Assembly: GCA_047602305.1 (NCBI GenBank)
Contig: JASGHO010000001.1
Location: 310,001 to 374,000 of the forward strand
DNA length: 64,000 nt
Direction of reading: 5' to 3'
From: Ancrocorticia sp047602305
GTDB taxonomy: Bacteria; Actinomycetota; Actinomycetes; Actinomycetales; Actinomycetaceae
In this document: one piece after another, positions 16,142-25,553 of the stretch
Layout of the letters: each line of letters begins with the position of its first letter
Position numbering within the stretch: the first letter of the stretch is position 1
Program-made: the position numbers and the translations under genes
The notes under the pieces: generated by a model
The model's database searches: none
Seen by the model: the letters and a program-made list of their open reading frames with translations, nothing else
What the model was told of the DNA's origin: nothing

Positions 16142-17381
16142 AGGGTCCCGGGCGATCGCGCATACGGTGGCGGCGTGCCGCCCCGAGGTGATCTCCGCCT
16201 ACCCGATTTCGCCCCAGACCCACATCGTTGAGGAGCTGTCCAAGCTCGTCAAGGAGGGGACGCTGGCGGGCTGCGAATACGTCAACGTGGAGTCGGAGTT
16301 TTCTGCGATGTCCGCGTGTATTGGCGCTTCGGCTGCGGGCGCGCGTACCTATACGGCGACGGCGTCGCAGGGCTTGCTGTACATGGTCGAGGCGGTATAC
16401 AACGCCTCTGGCCTCGGGCTTCCCATCGTCATGACGATCGCCAACCGCGCTATCGGCGGGCCGATCAATATTTGGAACGACCAATCCGATGCCATGTCCC
16501 AGCGTGATTCCGGTTGGCTCCAGCTGTACGCTATGGACAACCAGGAGGCCGCTGACCTGCACGTGCAGGCATTCCGTATTGCCGAGGAACTATCGCTTCC
16601 GGTGATGGTGTGCATGGACGGCTTCATTCTCACCCACGCGGTGGAGCAGGTGGATGTTCCCGAGGAAGAGAAGGTGCAGCGCTTCCTGCCGCCCTTCGAG
16701 CCGCGAGTGTTGCTCGATCCCGAGAACCCCATTTCGATTGGTGCAATGGTGGGGCCGGAGGCGTTTACTGAGGTCAAGTACCTCGCTCACCACAAGCAGA
16801 TGCAGGCTCTCGAACTCATTCCGCAGGTGCAGAAGGAGTTCCAGGAGATCTTCGGCCGCGACTCAGGTGGCTTGCTGCACGAGTACCGCAGCGAGGATGC
16901 CGAGACGATCATTTTGTGTCTGGGCTCGGTCACCGGAACCGTGCGCGACGTCGTCGACACTCGCAGGGAAGCGGGGGAGAAGATCGGCGTGGTGTCGCTC
17001 GTTTCCTTCCGGCCGTTCCCCCGGGTGGCGGTGCGGCGGGCACTCAAGCATGCGCGCACCGTCGTCGTTCTTGAAAAGGCGTTCTCCGTGGGTATCGGCG
17101 GAATCGTCGCGAGCGGCGTGCGGACCGCGCTCATGGACTACGAGATTGACCACTATGAGCTCATCGCGGGGCTCGGCGGGCGCGACATCACGCAGGGGTC
17201 GCTCAATGGGTACCTGGACGAGGTCAAGGCTGGGACGATGAAGCGCTTCAAGTTCCTCGATCTCAACCGGGAGCTGGTGGATCGCGAGCTGGAGCGTGAG
17301 CGGCAGGTGCGGCGCTCGGGTTCGATTCCGGAGAACATGATCAAGGACGTGACTTCGATGATGACGGAGGCGGCACGATGA
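16125..17381 (+). CDS. 2-oxoacid:ferredoxin oxidoreductase, alpha subunit
   Basis: A 418-residue alpha subunit. The PP-like domain opens with ISAYPISPQTHIVEELS, followed by VESEFSAMSACIGASAAGARTYTATASQGL, the standard PorA pattern. A transketolase-C-like domain with VVSLVSFRPFPRVAVRRAL lies near residues 285-310. It shapes the thiamine-diphosphate site together with the beta subunit. It overlaps gamma by 17 nt and beta by ATGA. The sequence resembles pyruvate or branched-chain oxidoreductases more than 2-oxoglutarate ones; the exact substrate is not certain. Confidence 0.93.
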   Translation: MLQQIEGSRAIAHTVAACRPEVISAYPISPQTHIVEELSKLVKEGTLAGCEYVNVESEFSAMSACIGASAAGARTYTATASQGLLYMVEAVYNASGLGLPIVMTIANRAIGGPINIWNDQSDAMSQRDSGWLQLYAMDNQEAADLHVQAFRIAEELSLPVMVCMDGFILTHAVEQVDVPEEEKVQRFLPPFEPRVLLDPENPISIGAMVGPEAFTEVKYLAHHKQMQALELIPQVQKEFQEIFGRDSGGLLHEYRSEDAETIILCLGSVTGTVRDVVDTRREAGEKIGVVSLVSFRPFPRVAVRRALKHARTVVVLEKAFSVGIGGIVASGVRTALMDYEIDHYELIAGLGGRDITQGSLNGYLDEVKAGTMKRFKFLDLNRELVDRELERERQVRRSGSIPENMIKDVTSMMTEAAR

Positions 17382-18463
17382 CGACTATCCATATTCCGCA
17401 GACGGGCCGCGAGATTCCCGCCACTGAGATTCCCTCGCGCGACGAGGTGAAGTACTACCAGGTGGGATCGTTCGCGGTGGGCAATCGGCTGGTGCCCGAG
17501 GCGTTGCGTTCGGTGCAGTCGGAGGCGGATCGTTTCAACTCGCTGACCTCCGGGCATCGCGCCTGCCAGGGTTGCGGCGAGGCGCTTGGGGCGCGGTACG
17601 CGGTGGATGCGGCGATGAATGCCGCTGGTAATGACGTCATTGCGGTGAATGCGACGGGTTGTCTAGAGGTTTTCTCCACGCCCTACCCCGAGACGTCATG
17701 GAACTTGCCGTGGATCCATTCGCTGTTCGGAAACGCGGCGGCGGTGGCGACCGGCGTGCAGGCGGCGCTGCGTGCGAAGGGCAAGGAGACCCGTGTGATC
17801 GCCCAGGGCGGCGACGGCGGCACCGTGGACATCGGGCTTGGACCGCTCTCGGGCATGTTTGAGCGAAACGACGACGTCCTCTACATCTGCTATGACAACG
17901 AGGGCTACATGAATACCGGCGTGCAGCGCTCCGGCGCTACGCCGCCCGCGGCCCGCACTGCTACCACCCAGCCGGTGGGCCCGGAACCCGGGAATGACTG
18001 GGGTAAGGGCAAGGACATGGCGCGCATCGCCATGGCACACGAGATTCCCTACGTGGCCACCGCGACGGTGGCGGACCTGCGCGACCTCGAATACAAGGTA
18101 GATAAGGCGATGCAGTTCCGCGGCGCGCGTTACATTCACGTGCTGGTGCCGTGCCCGCTGGGGTGGGGGACGGCGTCGAACATTACCGTGCGGCTGGCGC
18201 GGTTGGCCACGCAGTCCGGACTGTTCCCGGTGTATGAGGCGGAGAATGGCGAGGTCACCTCGGTGATGAAGATTCGCCGCCCGGCGCCGGTGGAGGAATA
18301 CCTGCGCCCGCAGCGTCGCTTCGCCCACCTATTCAAGAAGGGCGCCGATCCAGCTGTGATCCAGCGGATCCAGGCCCTCGCGGATCGCAACATCCGCCGC
18401 TACAACCTGATCGACGACGACACGCTCGACCTGCTGGTCAAGCGAGACGAGACAGAGGTTTGA
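17378..18463 (+). CDS. 2-oxoacid:ferredoxin oxidoreductase, beta (TPP-binding) subunit
   Basis: A 361-residue beta subunit. Cluster-ligand and TPP motifs are clear: GHRACQGCGEALGARY (CxxC), NATGCLEVFSTPYP, and the TPP/Mg box GGDGGTVDIGLG with CYDNEGYMNTGVQ. The further sequence HVLVPCPLGWG matches PorB. The final residues are helical and may contact partners. It starts in ATGA overlap with alpha, and the next gene begins 2 nt after its stop. Confidence 0.94.
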   Translation: MTTIHIPQTGREIPATEIPSRDEVKYYQVGSFAVGNRLVPEALRSVQSEADRFNSLTSGHRACQGCGEALGARYAVDAAMNAAGNDVIAVNATGCLEVFSTPYPETSWNLPWIHSLFGNAAAVATGVQAALRAKGKETRVIAQGGDGGTVDIGLGPLSGMFERNDDVLYICYDNEGYMNTGVQRSGATPPAARTATTQPVGPEPGNDWGKGKDMARIAMAHEIPYVATATVADLRDLEYKVDKAMQFRGARYIHVLVPCPLGWGTASNITVRLARLATQSGLFPVYEAENGEVTSVMKIRRPAPVEEYLRPQRRFAHLFKKGADPAVIQRIQALADRNIRRYNLIDDDTLDLLVKRDETEV

Positions 18464-18465
18464 TC

Positions 18466-20181
18466 ATGACGACGATTGATGCGCGGGCAGGCGGAGCGAC
18501 GGCTGGTGCCGCAGCTGTTGCCCGCGAAACGAACAGAAACCTGCCCTTTGCCACGATTCTCAATGTGGGATCCTCGGCTGCCAACAAGACGGGGTCATGG
18601 CGCACTGAGCGGCCGATCTACGTGAATCTGCTGCCGCCGTGCAACAAGGCCTGCCCGGCCGGTGAGAACATTCAGCAGTGGTTGTACCACGCCGAAGAAG
18701 GCAACTACGAGGCGGCGTGGCGCGAGATCATGGTGAACAATCCGCTGCCTGCCGTGATGGGCCGCGTGTGCTACCACGAGTGCCAGACGGCCTGTAACCG
18801 CACGCAGGTGGACGAGGCCGTGGGTATCAACGCCATCGAGCGTTTCCTTGGTGACAAGGCGCTGGAAGAGGGGTGGTCGGTTACGCCGCTGGGACCTGCG
18901 TCCGGAAAGACGGTGTTGGTAGTTGGTGCCGGACCTTCGGGTATTTCCGCGGCGTATCACCTGGCGCGGCTGGGACACTCGGTGACCGTGCGCGACGACG
19001 GCGAGAAGCCCGGCGGCATGATGCGCTACGGCATTCCGTCGTATCGTTTGCCGCGCGGAATTCTCGACCAGGAGATTGGCCGGATTGCCGCGATGGGCGT
19101 GCGCTTCGAGATGAACACCAAGGTGACGGACCTGGAGGCTGCGCTTGCCGAGTTCGACGCGGTGTTCCTCGCCGTGGGTGCCCAGATTGGGCGGCACACC
19201 AACATTCCCGCGGGTGCTGCTTCGCACGTGCTCGACGCGGTGTCGATGCTGCGCGAGGTTGAAGAGGGGCGGGGGAGTGCTACCTCAGCAGCACCAGCCG
19301 AGCAGCCTCTGCTCGGCCGACGGGTGGTGGTGTACGGCGGCGGAAATACCGCCATTGACGCTGCGCGTACTGCCAAGCGCCTCGGTGCCAAGGATTCGGT
19401 CATCGTGTATCGCCGCACCCGCGACCGCATGCCCGCCCACGACTCGGAAGTGACCGAGGCGCAGGAAGAGGGCATCAAGATACGTTGGCTCTCCACCATC
19501 AAGCACATTGATGACGGCGAGCTGATGATCGAGAAGATGGAGCTCGATGAGAACGGCTTCCCGCAGCCCACCGGCGAGTTCGAGAAGCTCGAAGCCGACT
19601 CCGTGGTTATGGCGCTCGGCCAGCAGGCCGATCTGGGGTTGCTCGAAGGCGTGGCGGACGTTGAGGTGGATCGCGGCGTGGTCAAGGTAGATGCACAAAT
19701 GCAGACTGGGCGCGCCGGATTGTTCGCGGGTGGGGACATGGTTCCCTCGGAGAAGAACGTCACCGTGGCCATCGGGCACGGCAAGAAGGCGGCCCGCTAC
19801 ATCGACGGCTACTTGCGCGCGCAGACGTATGTTCCGTCCACCAAGCACGGCGACGCGACGCTCGATCGCATGGAGACCTGGTACTACTCGGAGGCGCCGC
19901 ACCAGGTGCGCGACAAGATTGAGGGTGCTCGGAGGGCATCGACCTTTGCTGAGGTAGTGCAAGGGCTGGACGAGACGTCGGCACTATTTGAGGCGCGGCG
20001 CTGTATGAGCTGTGGCAACTGCTTCGGCTGCGACAACTGCTTCGGCGTGTGCCCGGACAACGCGATCACCAAGATCGAGCCCGGCAAGTACGAGTTCAAG
20101 TACGACTACTGCAAAGGCTGCGGCGTCTGCGCCGCCGAATGCCCCTGCGGCGCGATAGAGATGATCCCGGAGGAGATCTGA
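18466..20181 (+). CDS. GltD-like NAD(P)/FAD oxidoreductase with C-terminal 2[4Fe-4S] ferredoxin domain
   Basis: A 571-residue iron-sulfur flavoprotein. The N-terminal cysteine domain (PPCNKACPAGENIQQW ... GRVCYHECQTACNR) is the cluster-binding region of glutamate synthase small subunits. The FAD Rossmann VLVVGAGPSGISAAYHLA and NAD(P) site VVVYGGGNTAID follow. The last 70 residues hold cysteine clusters CMSCGNCFGCDNCFGVCPDN and CKGCGVCAAECPC, the ferredoxin (delta) module. As the last gene of the operon it probably moves electrons between reduced ferredoxin and NAD(P)H. ATG 18466 is preferred to a TTG six bases upstream. Confidence 0.93.
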   Translation: MTTIDARAGGATAGAAAVARETNRNLPFATILNVGSSAANKTGSWRTERPIYVNLLPPCNKACPAGENIQQWLYHAEEGNYEAAWREIMVNNPLPAVMGRVCYHECQTACNRTQVDEAVGINAIERFLGDKALEEGWSVTPLGPASGKTVLVVGAGPSGISAAYHLARLGHSVTVRDDGEKPGGMMRYGIPSYRLPRGILDQEIGRIAAMGVRFEMNTKVTDLEAALAEFDAVFLAVGAQIGRHTNIPAGAASHVLDAVSMLREVEEGRGSATSAAPAEQPLLGRRVVVYGGGNTAIDAARTAKRLGAKDSVIVYRRTRDRMPAHDSEVTEAQEEGIKIRWLSTIKHIDDGELMIEKMELDENGFPQPTGEFEKLEADSVVMALGQQADLGLLEGVADVEVDRGVVKVDAQMQTGRAGLFAGGDMVPSEKNVTVAIGHGKKAARYIDGYLRAQTYVPSTKHGDATLDRMETWYYSEAPHQVRDKIEGARRASTFAEVVQGLDETSALFEARRCMSCGNCFGCDNCFGVCPDNAITKIEPGKYEFKYDYCKGCGVCAAECPCGAIEMIPEEI

Positions 20182-20196
20182 GCTACTAACGACGAC

Positions 20197-20232
20197 GGCG
20201 CCACGAGCGAACCAATGTGCGTGGCGCCTTTC
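20197..20232. terminator. Terminator shared by the oxidoreductase operon and the NLR-like gene
   Basis: GGCGCCACG (20197-20205) pairs with CGTGGCGCC (20220-20228), followed by TTTCGTCTT. It sits in the 54 nt between two convergent genes and can act in both directions. Confidence 0.85.
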
Positions 20233-20235
20233 GTC

Positions 20236-23166
20236 TTACTCGCCGTGCTGCTCGCGGATGAAGGCGAGGACTTCTTCGATCTGACAGATAAGCGGGTGTC
20301 CTGCGCTAAGTGCTTGGCGGGCACTCTTATGAGCCTGCTCCAGTAGTTTGCGAGCTTCTTCGACACGGCCAGCGCTGTAGTAAGTGACAGCAAGGTTGTT
20401 GCGTGAGGTAAGCGTGGCGGGGTGGTCGGCGCCCAGTACCCGTGCAAAGTCGGTGAGAGTCTGCTCGAAGAGAGGAATCGCCCGGGCCAGGTCACCCGCT
20501 GCCTGGTAGACACCAGCCAGGTTGTCGCGTGAGGTAAGAGTGTCAGGGTGGTCAGGTCCGAGCACCCGTTCGATATCGGTGAGAGTTTGCTCGAAGAGAG
20601 GGATAGCCCGGGCTAGGTCACCAACCAACCGGTAGGCGTCAGCAAGGTTGTTGCGCGAGGTAAGCGTGGCGGGGTAGTCGGGGCCTAGCACCCGTGCAAA
20701 GTCGGTGAAGGTCTGCTCGAAGAGAGGGATCGCTCGGGCTAGGTCACCCGCTGCCTGGTATGCGTAGGCGAGGTTGTGGCGCGAAGCGAGTGTATCGGGG
20801 TGGTCGGGGTCCAGCACCCGTTCACGGTCGGTGAGGGTCCGCTCGTAAAGCGATATCGCCCCAGCCAGATCACCAGCCGACTGGTAGGCGCCAGCGAGAT
20901 TGTTGCGCGAGGCGAGTGTATCGGGGTGGTCTGATCCCAGCACCTGTTCACGGTCGGTGAGGGTCTGCTCGGAGAGAGGAATGGCCCGGGCTAGGTCACC
21001 CGCTGCCTGGTATGCGTAGGCGAGGTTGTGGCGCGAGGTGAGCGTGTCGGGGTGGTGTGATCCCAGCACCCGCACAAAGTCGGTGAAAGTCTGCTCAAAG
21101 AGAGGAATCGCCCGAGCCAGATCACCAGCCGATCGGTAGGCGTCAGCAAGGTTGTTGCGCGAGGTGAGCGTGGCAGGGTGGTCGGGTTCTAGCACCCGTT
21201 CACGGTCGGTGAGGGTCTGCTCGTAAAGAGATATCGCCCGAGCCAGATCACCAGCCGACTGGTAGGCACCAGCGAGGTTGTGGCGCAAGGCGAGCGTATC
21301 GGGGTGGTCGGGACCCAGGACACGCTCGATGTTGTACAGATAAGGCTCAAGGCTGATTCCTGGGTATGGCTGTTGCAGAGCGTTCGACTGGTAGAGGGTC
21401 CGCTGAACTATGTTGAAGAGCTTTGAATTGTCCAACAGAGATGAGGACTCGTACTGTGTGAGAATAGCCGTGAGTTGGCCAGCAAGCCGTACAAGAGTCT
21501 CTCGCTTAGCGAAGTAGTTATCACTCTCATCGAGATTGACGTTGCCCAGCACATGTAGGGATGCTTCCGTTGCGAGCAGGAGATCTCGCTCTTCTTTGAG
21601 GTCCTCCCAGATCACCTTGCTCTGCAACCTATGAAGCGAGATGACACTTCTGTCCTCTGATTCAGCGATCACGTTGCGGCGGATCAGTTCCCCAATAGCA
21701 CGGTGGACAGTACGCGCGTCCTCGTGCAGGCAATCAAGCCATGTGCGAGGCACGCCTTCTTCAGCCAGCAAGGTGACAACCGACAATATGGTTTTGGCGA
21801 GACCTTCAAAGCGAGGATACTTCTCATCGATCTGCTTGATAGCGGTCGTGTAAGCGAGTCTTAGTGCCACATCGGCTTTTTGCGGGTAGTCACTTCCTGC
21901 CTCCCGCTCCACGTTCTCGTCGAGGGGGTAATCGTCTAAGTACTGTCTGTAGGATGCAAAATCTAGACGGTCGAGACGTATCATCGCTGCTGCTTGGGCG
22001 AGAGCGACGGGTAGATATCCGAGTTCTTTTGCGATATCGGCGGCACCGATTGTGTCATCAATTCCGGTTGCTGAGATCAGATACTTAACAGCCTGTGAAG
22101 GAGAAAATACTCCGACAGGAATGGGTTTACCAAGTGTTGTGACTTTTTGTGTCGTCGTCACAAGAACCTGCATTTTCGTTCCTCGAGGAAGAAGGTCTTT
22201 GACATCATCAGGGTTCTCCACGTTGTCAAAGACGAGGAGCTTATCTATCTCTTCCTGGCCGATCAACCACGTTAGGATGTCCTTTGCTGCCCTTTCGATA
22301 TCCTTCTCATTTTCATTAGAGATATCCAAGCACCGAGCAATTTCTGCCAGCTCAGAAACGGCTTGCTGACGGGTCGAAGCGGTCACCCACCCAACGAACA
22401 TCCAATTGTCTGTTTCGCATTGTTCGGCATACTTGGCGGCAAGCTGGGACTTACCCACGCCGCGCATACCTTGGAGAGCACACAGTGAAACAACTCCATT
22501 AGTTCCAAGTGCCTTGGTCAGTTCTTCCATCTCGTTACGAGCTTGGAAGTGTGCAGCCACGCGTGGACGTTTCGGGCTCCAGAACCGCTGTGGTTGCGTT
22601 GGGACGGCGTTGATCGCAGACTTGATCTGGCTGCCCAACTGATTGAATCCATCCGCCAGTTGCCCACTGATTCTATTGAGACGGTTGCGAACCTCGTCAG
22701 CGTGCCTTTCGAATACTCGAAGGATAATTGCTTCAACCTCATGTCCGTTAGAGATCAGAGCAGTAATTGTCGCTCGGATAACCTCTCTTGCAACGATATG
22801 CTCGCGGTCTAGTTCTCCCTGCCAATCAACGTGTTTCTCAGAAGCTCGCTGAATTATCTCCGCACTGATCTTCTCTGAATCGAAGCCGAACTGCTCTTGT
22901 TCATAGCCAAGAACTGCACCGTCATTGATAGCGTCAGTGGCGATTGCCAGCGCGGCGGGTAGAACGTCGCCGAGATGCTCACTCTTCGCCCATTGGCCAA
23001 TTGCCTTCTCGACCTGTCGAGTGACCTGTGTGGAGTCGCCATCCTTCTTTGAAAGGGCCTGGAATAGGACGTCAGTTCCTGCAATGGTGGTACCAGCAGC
23101 GTTCCCTGATAGCAGATGAATCCCCGCCTTAACGAGGGCACTGATCAGCGCTCTGTCCCGACCCAT
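20236..23166 (-). CDS. NLR-like STAND NTPase with C-terminal TPR array
   Basis: A 976-residue signalling NTPase; ATG 23166 has GGAGG 8 nt upstream. Residues 1-200 form an all-helical N-terminal region that matches no domain I know. Then comes an NB-ARC/STAND core: P-loop GMRGVGKSQ (233-241), Walker B LLVFDN (310-315), sensor strand VLVTTTQ (334-340) and a GxP-type motif LGYLPVALAQAA near 380. A helical linker leads to eight 42-residue kinesin-light-chain-like TPRs (about 620-958). STAND proteins of this plan sense a ligand with the repeats and trigger an N-terminal effector. Many bacterial ones act in phage defence. That role here is inference. Confidence 0.88.
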   Translation of the reverse strand: MGRDRALISALVKAGIHLLSGNAAGTTIAGTDVLFQALSKKDGDSTQVTRQVEKAIGQWAKSEHLGDVLPAALAIATDAINDGAVLGYEQEQFGFDSEKISAEIIQRASEKHVDWQGELDREHIVAREVIRATITALISNGHEVEAIILRVFERHADEVRNRLNRISGQLADGFNQLGSQIKSAINAVPTQPQRFWSPKRPRVAAHFQARNEMEELTKALGTNGVVSLCALQGMRGVGKSQLAAKYAEQCETDNWMFVGWVTASTRQQAVSELAEIARCLDISNENEKDIERAAKDILTWLIGQEEIDKLLVFDNVENPDDVKDLLPRGTKMQVLVTTTQKVTTLGKPIPVGVFSPSQAVKYLISATGIDDTIGAADIAKELGYLPVALAQAAAMIRLDRLDFASYRQYLDDYPLDENVEREAGSDYPQKADVALRLAYTTAIKQIDEKYPRFEGLAKTILSVVTLLAEEGVPRTWLDCLHEDARTVHRAIGELIRRNVIAESEDRSVISLHRLQSKVIWEDLKEERDLLLATEASLHVLGNVNLDESDNYFAKRETLVRLAGQLTAILTQYESSSLLDNSKLFNIVQRTLYQSNALQQPYPGISLEPYLYNIERVLGPDHPDTLALRHNLAGAYQSAGDLARAISLYEQTLTDRERVLEPDHPATLTSRNNLADAYRSAGDLARAIPLFEQTFTDFVRVLGSHHPDTLTSRHNLAYAYQAAGDLARAIPLSEQTLTDREQVLGSDHPDTLASRNNLAGAYQSAGDLAGAISLYERTLTDRERVLDPDHPDTLASRHNLAYAYQAAGDLARAIPLFEQTFTDFARVLGPDYPATLTSRNNLADAYRLVGDLARAIPLFEQTLTDIERVLGPDHPDTLTSRDNLAGVYQAAGDLARAIPLFEQTLTDFARVLGADHPATLTSRNNLAVTYYSAGRVEEARKLLEQAHKSARQALSAGHPLICQIEEVLAFIREQHGE
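20290..21310 (-). repeat. Eight tandem 126-bp TPR-encoding repeats
   Basis: Eight consecutive 126-bp units encode variants of HPDTLASRNNLAGAYQ plus GDLARAIPLFEQTLTDRERVLGPD. The inner seven are very similar at DNA level while the last unit (LEQAHKSARQ) is diverged. Such an array can gain or lose units by recombination and may evolve rapidly as a sensor. Confidence 0.9.
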
Positions 23167-23466
23167 ACTTGCTGCCTCCGACTCTTCAACAGTCTGTTCC
23201 GCACAACTGCCTACATCGACATCAATACGACCAAAGCGTTGACGTTGCGCTCATCGTACTTCCCCAAGAAACCTTATCCCGGATTTATTGGTTCTTGAGC
23301 TAAACAACGCCGGTTTACCGCAGTAGTCCCAGTGGTTCCAACTTGTCTAGGGAGCTCATTGAGTACTTCGTATGATGGACGTGTCTGACCCCCGATGTGT
23401 TGTCTTGTCCGACCTCACCGGGCACTTCCGAGAATTCATTACTTATGTCTGGTCGTTCGACGAATT
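23167..23466. other. Intergenic region upstream of the NLR-like gene
   Basis: Three hundred nt between two minus-strand genes. No convincing gene, RNA or strong hairpin is visible. It should contain the NLR-like gene's promoter, which I could not place. Confidence 0.4.
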
Positions 23467-24630
23467 TCACGAAAGGTCCAACTTATCCTTGAACTTCACG
23501 AGGACATCCGTGAACTCTTGAGGGCGATCCTTGTGGATGTCATGGTTCGACTTGAAACCGCCGATCAGCTCGGAGCCGGCCACGAGTTGCTGGGCGCGGG
23601 CGGCGTCGTCGTTATCCATCGCCGAAACCAAAATGCCGTTCTTGTCGTAGTAACTTGGAGCCGTGGCGTCACTCGCGGCGACGTGCAAAATCGTCGTCGG
23701 GCACTGAATTCTGGCCAGCGTCTCGGCCTGATCGAACCCCTCAAACCACGAATAGTCGTAAAAGGTTTCGCCGAAACGCAGGTCGTAATCGCCGGTGCCG
23801 TCCTGGAGGTTGGCGGTGAGGTCGAACAACTCGTTGACGCCGAGCGACGGCGGATAGAACCACAGGCGCGGGACTTTGCCCGGGTGCTTGTCCATGTACT
23901 TGAAGGCGGGATCCTTGACGATTTTCGACCAGTTGTCCTGGCCGTCGGCGTTGAAAAACTCCTGCATATACGTGTGTTCAAGCGAGTATCTGGTGTAGTT
24001 CGTTTCCTCGGTTTGGTTGAGGAAATCGTGGGTGAGTTTGAAGCCGAGTCCGGCGAAAGTCTTCTCTGCGCGGCCCGGTTCGGTCGAAAAGAAGGGCGCA
24101 TCTTCGACGACGACGCCACGAACAGAGTCCGGCGCGTTCGCCGCCAGCCACGCGGTGAGTAGTCCGCCGGATGAATGCCCGGAAACAACTGCCGGTTGTT
24201 GGATGATCTCCTCCAGGAACCAGATGAGGTCCTCGCCAATGGCCTTCGCCGAGTATTTGTCCGGGTTCTTGCTGGAGCCGCCATGCCCGTAATAGTCGAC
24301 GGCGAACACGTGATAGTGCTTGGTTAGCTCCGGCAGAACGTTCGCGTAGTCTTCCCAGGAGACGTTCTGGCCGTGGAGCAGCATGAGCGGCGTCAGTCCG
24401 TTAGCAGGGCCCTCGCCGTAGTTGAGGACAGAGCCGTCGGGGAGTGTTGCTTGCTTCTCGATCATCCCGGCACGCCGGATGAGCTTCTGGGCTGCCTTGT
24501 CATAGTTCAGGTTGCGATAGGCATAGAAGCCGACAGCGATCGCGAAGACAGGAACGAGCGCGGCGACTATGGAGGCGGCGGTCTTCCACTTAGGACGCTT
24601 GCGTTTTGGGGAGTCCTCTTGATGCTTCAT
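23467..24630 (-). CDS. Membrane-anchored alpha/beta hydrolase
   Basis: A 387-residue protein; ATG 24630 follows GGAGC with 9-nt spacing and the frame upstream belongs to another gene. A basic start and one transmembrane helix (about 20-42) place the catalytic domain outside the membrane. The alpha/beta-hydrolase fold shows the oxyanion strand MLLHGQNVSWEDY, nucleophile elbow VSGHSSGG and the late His in SNHDIHKDRP. An acidic residue near HVAASDATAP probably completes the triad. The substrate is unknown. It lies 5 nt after the dehydrogenase gene and is likely co-transcribed with it. Confidence 0.85.
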   Translation of the reverse strand: MKHQEDSPKRKRPKWKTAASIVAALVPVFAIAVGFYAYRNLNYDKAAQKLIRRAGMIEKQATLPDGSVLNYGEGPANGLTPLMLLHGQNVSWEDYANVLPELTKHYHVFAVDYYGHGGSSKNPDKYSAKAIGEDLIWFLEEIIQQPAVVSGHSSGGLLTAWLAANAPDSVRGVVVEDAPFFSTEPGRAEKTFAGLGFKLTHDFLNQTEETNYTRYSLEHTYMQEFFNADGQDNWSKIVKDPAFKYMDKHPGKVPRLWFYPPSLGVNELFDLTANLQDGTGDYDLRFGETFYDYSWFEGFDQAETLARIQCPTTILHVAASDATAPSYYDKNGILVSAMDNDDAARAQQLVAGSELIGGFKSNHDIHKDRPQEFTDVLVKFKDKLDLS

Positions 24631-24635
24631 GGTGG

Positions 24636-25553
24636 TTAGCTCCGATCCTCGATATAGGCCTGCAACGCGGTGGTGTCGAGATCGCCGTAGCCCGCTTCCG
24701 TCATCGCCGCCCATGTCTCGCGCAGGTGATGTGCAAGATCTAGCCGAACTCCCGCAGAGTCTGCCTGCTCGAGTGTGAAGCCGAGATCTTTGATGAAGTA
24801 CTTTGCCGGGCCGGAGACAGTATGGTCGTGCGCGATGAGCTTCGGCGCCTTCTGATTGAGGACCTCGCTGCCTGCGAGGCCGCCGCTTAATAACTCGAAG
24901 AGGGCGGCGACGTCGAGACCAGAGCGTTCTGCCAACACCGTTGCCTCGGCGAGTGCCGCCACCGTGGCCGAAACGATCATCTGGTTGCATGCCTTGGCCA
25001 CTTGCCCCGAACCCAATGGTCCGAGATGCACCGGCGTCCCACAGGCACGAAGAATTGGCAGTACTCGCGCCACGTCGGTGTCCGCGCCACCCACCATGAT
25101 GGCGAGGGTTCCCTCGACGGCCTTCTTCTGGCCGCCGCTGATAGGAGCGTCGACGACGGCGATGCCTGCCTCGGCGAGCCTTTCGGCCAATTCTCGAACA
25201 CCCGTCGGGGACGAGGTAGAACAGATGACGAGAGTGACCGCAGTTTCTCGTTCGCCGGGGTCGCCACCCTCACTGTCCTCGCCACATGAACCGCGCTCAC
25301 CTAGAGCTTCCAGCAGCCCGCCGCTCAACACATCCTCCAACTGCGGAAGATCCGGCAGCACGCTGACGAGCACGTCGCACGAGGCAAGTTCACGAACATC
25401 GGCCACCGCGGTGATTCCAGGAACCGCTTCAGCCGCCTCCCGACGCCGCGCCCAACCACTCACTGGCCAGCCTGCCGCCGCCATGTTCGCAGCCATCGGC
25501 GCCCCCATGATGCCAGTGCCGATCACGCCCACCTTCAACGCACCATCCGTCAT
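24636..25553 (-). CDS. 3-hydroxyisobutyrate dehydrogenase-family oxidoreductase
   Basis: A 305-residue beta-hydroxyacid dehydrogenase. It shows the Rossmann motif GVIGTGIMGAPMAANMAAAG, the substrate-binding DAPISGGQ, the catalytic-lysine segment GSGQVAKACNQ and the C-terminal FIKDLGFTLEQA. Family members reduce or oxidise 3-hydroxyisobutyrate, tartronate semialdehyde or glyoxylate. The substrate cannot be read here. An unusual insertion (about residues 85-105, GERGSCGEDSEGGDPGERE) separates two strands. A GGAG site precedes the ATG. The next gene, a hydrolase, starts 5 nt after its stop. Confidence 0.9.
   Translation of the reverse strand: MTDGALKVGVIGTGIMGAPMAANMAAAGWPVSGWARRREAAEAVPGITAVADVRELASCDVLVSVLPDLPQLEDVLSGGLLEALGERGSCGEDSEGGDPGERETAVTLVICSTSSPTGVRELAERLAEAGIAVVDAPISGGQKKAVEGTLAIMVGGADTDVARVLPILRACGTPVHLGPLGSGQVAKACNQMIVSATVAALAEATVLAERSGLDVAALFELLSGGLAGSEVLNQKAPKLIAHDHTVSGPAKYFIKDLGFTLEQADSAGVRLDLAHHLRETWAAMTEAGYGDLDTTALQAYIEDRS

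Noticed and set aside
20290..21310. Regular tandem repeats that could suggest a CRISPR array
   Set aside because: The 126-bp period is in frame and encodes 42-residue TPRs inside a long gene; there are no unique spacers.
23395..24162. A 255-codon plus-strand frame opposite the alpha/beta hydrolase gene
   Set aside because: It reads the complement of hydrolase motifs and has no Shine-Dalgarno or family pattern.
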